Origin: Mesosutterella multiformis | GTDB lineage: Bacteria > Pseudomonadota > Gammaproteobacteria > Burkholderiales > Burkholderiaceae_F | Direction of reading: 5' to 3' | Assembly: GCF_003402575.1 (NCBI RefSeq) | Contig: NZ_BGZJ01000001.1 | Location: 930,001 to 994,000 of the forward strand | DNA: 64,000 bases | In this document: positions 62,352 through 64,000 of the stretch, in pieces | How the letters are laid out: each line of letters begins with the position of its first letter | Numbering within the stretch: the first letter of the stretch is position 1 | Position numbers and translations under genes: made by a program | The notes under the pieces: model-generated | What the model was told of the DNA's origin: nothing | Databases searched by the model: none | What the model saw: only the letters and a program-made list of their open reading frames with translations

Positions 62352-63743
62352 TCAGGCCTTCTGAGCCGCGAGCTTCACAGACCGCGCGTGATAGAGCGCG
62401 AAGGAGACAAGCGTGATGCCTGAAAGGATCAGGCCGCAGGCGCAGGCAATCCAGAATCCGAGGGGACCGAGCGGCGCGCCGAGGAAGGATTCCCGGAAAG
62501 CGAGGTTGTAGCCTCCGAAAAGCCCCACGCCCCAGAGTGCGACGCCGGAAACGATCATCGGAACCCAGGCAATCTTGTAGCCCCGGAGGATGAAGCTGCT
62601 CACTGACTGCGCGGCGTCAAACGTGTGATAAATCACGCCGCAGAGAATCAGTGTGCCGGCGATCTGCATCACAGCGATATCAGTCGTATAGATGCTGATG
62701 ATGAAGTGGCTGAAGATAAAGAGCAGGCAGCAGGCTGTGGCCGAGATGGCAACAGTCACAGCGAGAGACCGGCGCGTAATCCGCTCAGCGGCATCCGGGA
62801 AACCGGCGCCGAGGCACTGAGAGACAAGAACGCTCGCTGCGATACCGATGGAGAGCGGCACCATGTAGAGGGTCGACGTAATGTTGCTCACGATTTGATG
62901 AGCGGACACCGCGACAGCCCCCATGCGGGAAATAAAGATCGCCATCAGCGTGAAGGAACTCACTTCGAAGAACACAGAGAGCCCGATCGGGAGACCGATC
63001 CGAAGCTGTTCCTTCAGCGCGTCGAAGCTCGGTCCGAACCAGCGCTTTGCGTGCATCGGCTTATAGTGAGCGCCCTTGAAGAAGTATCCGGCATAGAAAA
63101 TAAGGCCGAACCAGGCGAGAACTGCATTGCCGACACCGGCACCGGCGCCTCCGAGCTCCGGCAGACCGAAGAGCCCGTACATGAAGAGAGCGTTCACAGG
63201 AGCTTTCAGCGCAAGCATCAGAAGCGAAATCCACATCGTGATCCGCGGCTGATTGATGGCAGCGTTGACTGAGATGAAGACCCGGTTGAGAAGCGCCGCA
63301 GGAACGGCTACCGCTGACGCGATCAGGTAGAGCGAGGCAAGCGACGCGATACGCCCCGTGACACCGCCAAGCTCCGTCCAGAAGGACGTCCAGCTGAGGA
63401 TCCCAATACCGAAAATCGAGAGCAGCAGCACAAGGTAGAGCGACTGATTGATTTCAAAACCGATCTGCTCAAACTTCCGGGCGCCGAAGTGATGCCCGCA
63501 GATCGGGGAGAGCCCCTGCACGATGCCGACGAGCAGCATGAAAATGCAGCCCGTGGAAGCGCTGGCTAGCGCTACAGCCGCGAGGTCCTCAGCGCCGAGC
63601 CGGCCTGCCATGATGGTGTCGATCGTTGCGTTGCCCATGACGGCAAGGTTCGCCACGAAAATAGGACTGGCGAGCTTCGCAAGGCCTCCGACCGAAATAT
63701 CTGGGGGGGTGAGGCGATGCGCCGCATTGATGTTTCCTGCCAT
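62352..63743 (-). CDS. MATE family multidrug/sodium antiporter (NorM-like)
   Basis: Inner-membrane cation-coupled drug exporter. 463 residues with about 12 hydrophobic segments in two homologous halves. MATE signatures include GLAKLASPIFVANLAVMGNA, TIDTIMAGRLGAEDLAAVAL, QGLSPICGHHFGARK, and in the second half GLPIGLSVFFEVSSFTLMAI with AHQIVSNITSTLYMVPLSIG. Substrate is unknown. It is convergent with htpX, and the upstream gene on the same strand ends one base before its ATG, so translation may be coupled. Confidence 0.92.
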   Translation of the reverse strand: MAGNINAAHRLTPPDISVGGLAKLASPIFVANLAVMGNATIDTIMAGRLGAEDLAAVALASASTGCIFMLLVGIVQGLSPICGHHFGARKFEQIGFEINQSLYLVLLLSIFGIGILSWTSFWTELGGVTGRIASLASLYLIASAVAVPAALLNRVFISVNAAINQPRITMWISLLMLALKAPVNALFMYGLFGLPELGGAGAGVGNAVLAWFGLIFYAGYFFKGAHYKPMHAKRWFGPSFDALKEQLRIGLPIGLSVFFEVSSFTLMAIFISRMGAVAVSAHQIVSNITSTLYMVPLSIGIAASVLVSQCLGAGFPDAAERITRRSLAVTVAISATACCLLFIFSHFIISIYTTDIAVMQIAGTLILCGVIYHTFDAAQSVSSFILRGYKIAWVPMIVSGVALWGVGLFGGYNLAFRESFLGAPLGPLGFWIACACGLILSGITLVSFALYHARSVKLAAQKA

Positions 63744-63744
63744 G

Positions 63745-64000
63745 TTACTTCTCAGATTTCCTGTTGTTATTGCTGTTGAGTTCAGTGCCGCTGTTGATGG
63801 GAGAGGCGTCGCCCGGGCGGATCACATAGAACTCAGAACCGCGGTGGTATGACGTCGGGATGCCGATCTTGTCAGCCGGAATCGGTTCACCGGGACCGAT
63901 GCGGGAGACGGTGTAGCGGCAGTCCGTGCTGTCGGAGAACCGAATGCCGGAGTACGCGACAAGCCCTTTGAGACTGAGCGGCAGTCCGTCACTGCGGACG
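63745..64000 (-). CDS. Unknown protein, C-terminal part
   Basis: The last 84 codons of a gene entering from the right edge. The readable part contains GLVAYSGIRFSDSTDCRYTV and KIGIPTSYHRGSEFYVIRPG, then a polar Asn/Ser-rich tail ending NNNRKSEK. The stop codon TAA is separated from the MATE start by one base (TAACATG). I do not recognise the family; the beta-rich look and polar tail could suit a periplasmic protein, but no signal peptide can be seen because the N-terminus is missing. Confidence 0.7.
   Translation of the reverse strand, partial: VRSDGLPLSLKGLVAYSGIRFSDSTDCRYTVSRIGPGEPIPADKIGIPTSYHRGSEFYVIRPGDASPINSGTELNSNNNRKSEK

Overview
The window is a gene-dense chromosomal segment of a betaproteobacterium. 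Three lines of evidence point there. The first is gene order: gyrA, then serC-pheA-hisC-tyrA-aroA-cmk-rpsA and lapB; fur divergent from bamE; zapA next to a 6S RNA. The second is a Calvin-type class II aldolase together with FNR, HemN and Gram-negative envelope genes (lgt, bamE, msbA, lapB, LPS glycosyltransferases). The third is a periplasmic flavin reductase, a separate FMN carrier and ApbE, a style of anaerobic respiration common in gut Sutterellaceae. Sutterella or Parasutterella-like is my inference from style, not a search result. I see no phage, insertion sequence, CRISPR array or other mobile element. Almost everything is core genome.

Layout. 1-4656 (minus): tsaE, an AMIN/Amidase_3 amidase, fba, dgkA, purC and the start of purE. 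4826-4901: tRNA-Thr(CGT), then a 365-base leader region and ilvD. 7035-8080: lgt and a 6S RNA that appear to share one bidirectional terminator. 8101-10162 (minus): bamE, dapB, a ZapB-like coiled coil and zapA, with fur divergent. 10805-17661 (minus): mltD, fabI, nadK, recN and a phosphoethanolamine transferase. 17791-20029 (plus): a methyltransferase, rnhA, dnaQ and tRNA-Val(CAC). 20111-25420 (minus): a GT9 heptosyltransferase, dnaE and a GT2 glycosyltransferase. 25519-30406 (plus): msbA, dcd, a GcvT-like folate protein and sdaA. Then thyA (minus), rng, sbcB, a fused racemase, a beta-hydroxyacid dehydrogenase and glnS. 39286-42452: the flavin respiratory module. 42536-44952: fnr and hemN, divergent. 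45110-48022: alaS and tusA. 48334-59776: gyrA and the serine/aromatic/histidine supra-operon ending in rpsA. 60034-62232: lapB and htpX. The window closes with a MATE exporter and a partial unknown gene, both on minus.

How the genes work together. FNR (oxygen sensor), oxygen-independent HemN with an FNR-like site in its promoter, and the extracytoplasmic reductase/FMN carrier/ApbE set describe an anaerobic respiratory lifestyle. The reductase keeps every active-site residue of soluble fumarate reductase at exactly the published spacing. LPS and outer-membrane functions (msbA, GT9, GT2, lapB, bamE, phosphoethanolamine transferase) are scattered through the window.

The most unusual content lies inside otherwise ordinary housekeeping genes. 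GyrA carries an insert of about 160 residues in its C-terminal pinwheel, built from four copies of a helical repeat and flanked by a duplicated blade strand. GlnRS carries an insert of about 98 residues in front of its signature-loop region. A 479-residue racemase is a fused tandem in which one half has lost a catalytic cysteine. A GcvT/YgfZ-family protein has lost the hallmark motifs of both subfamilies.
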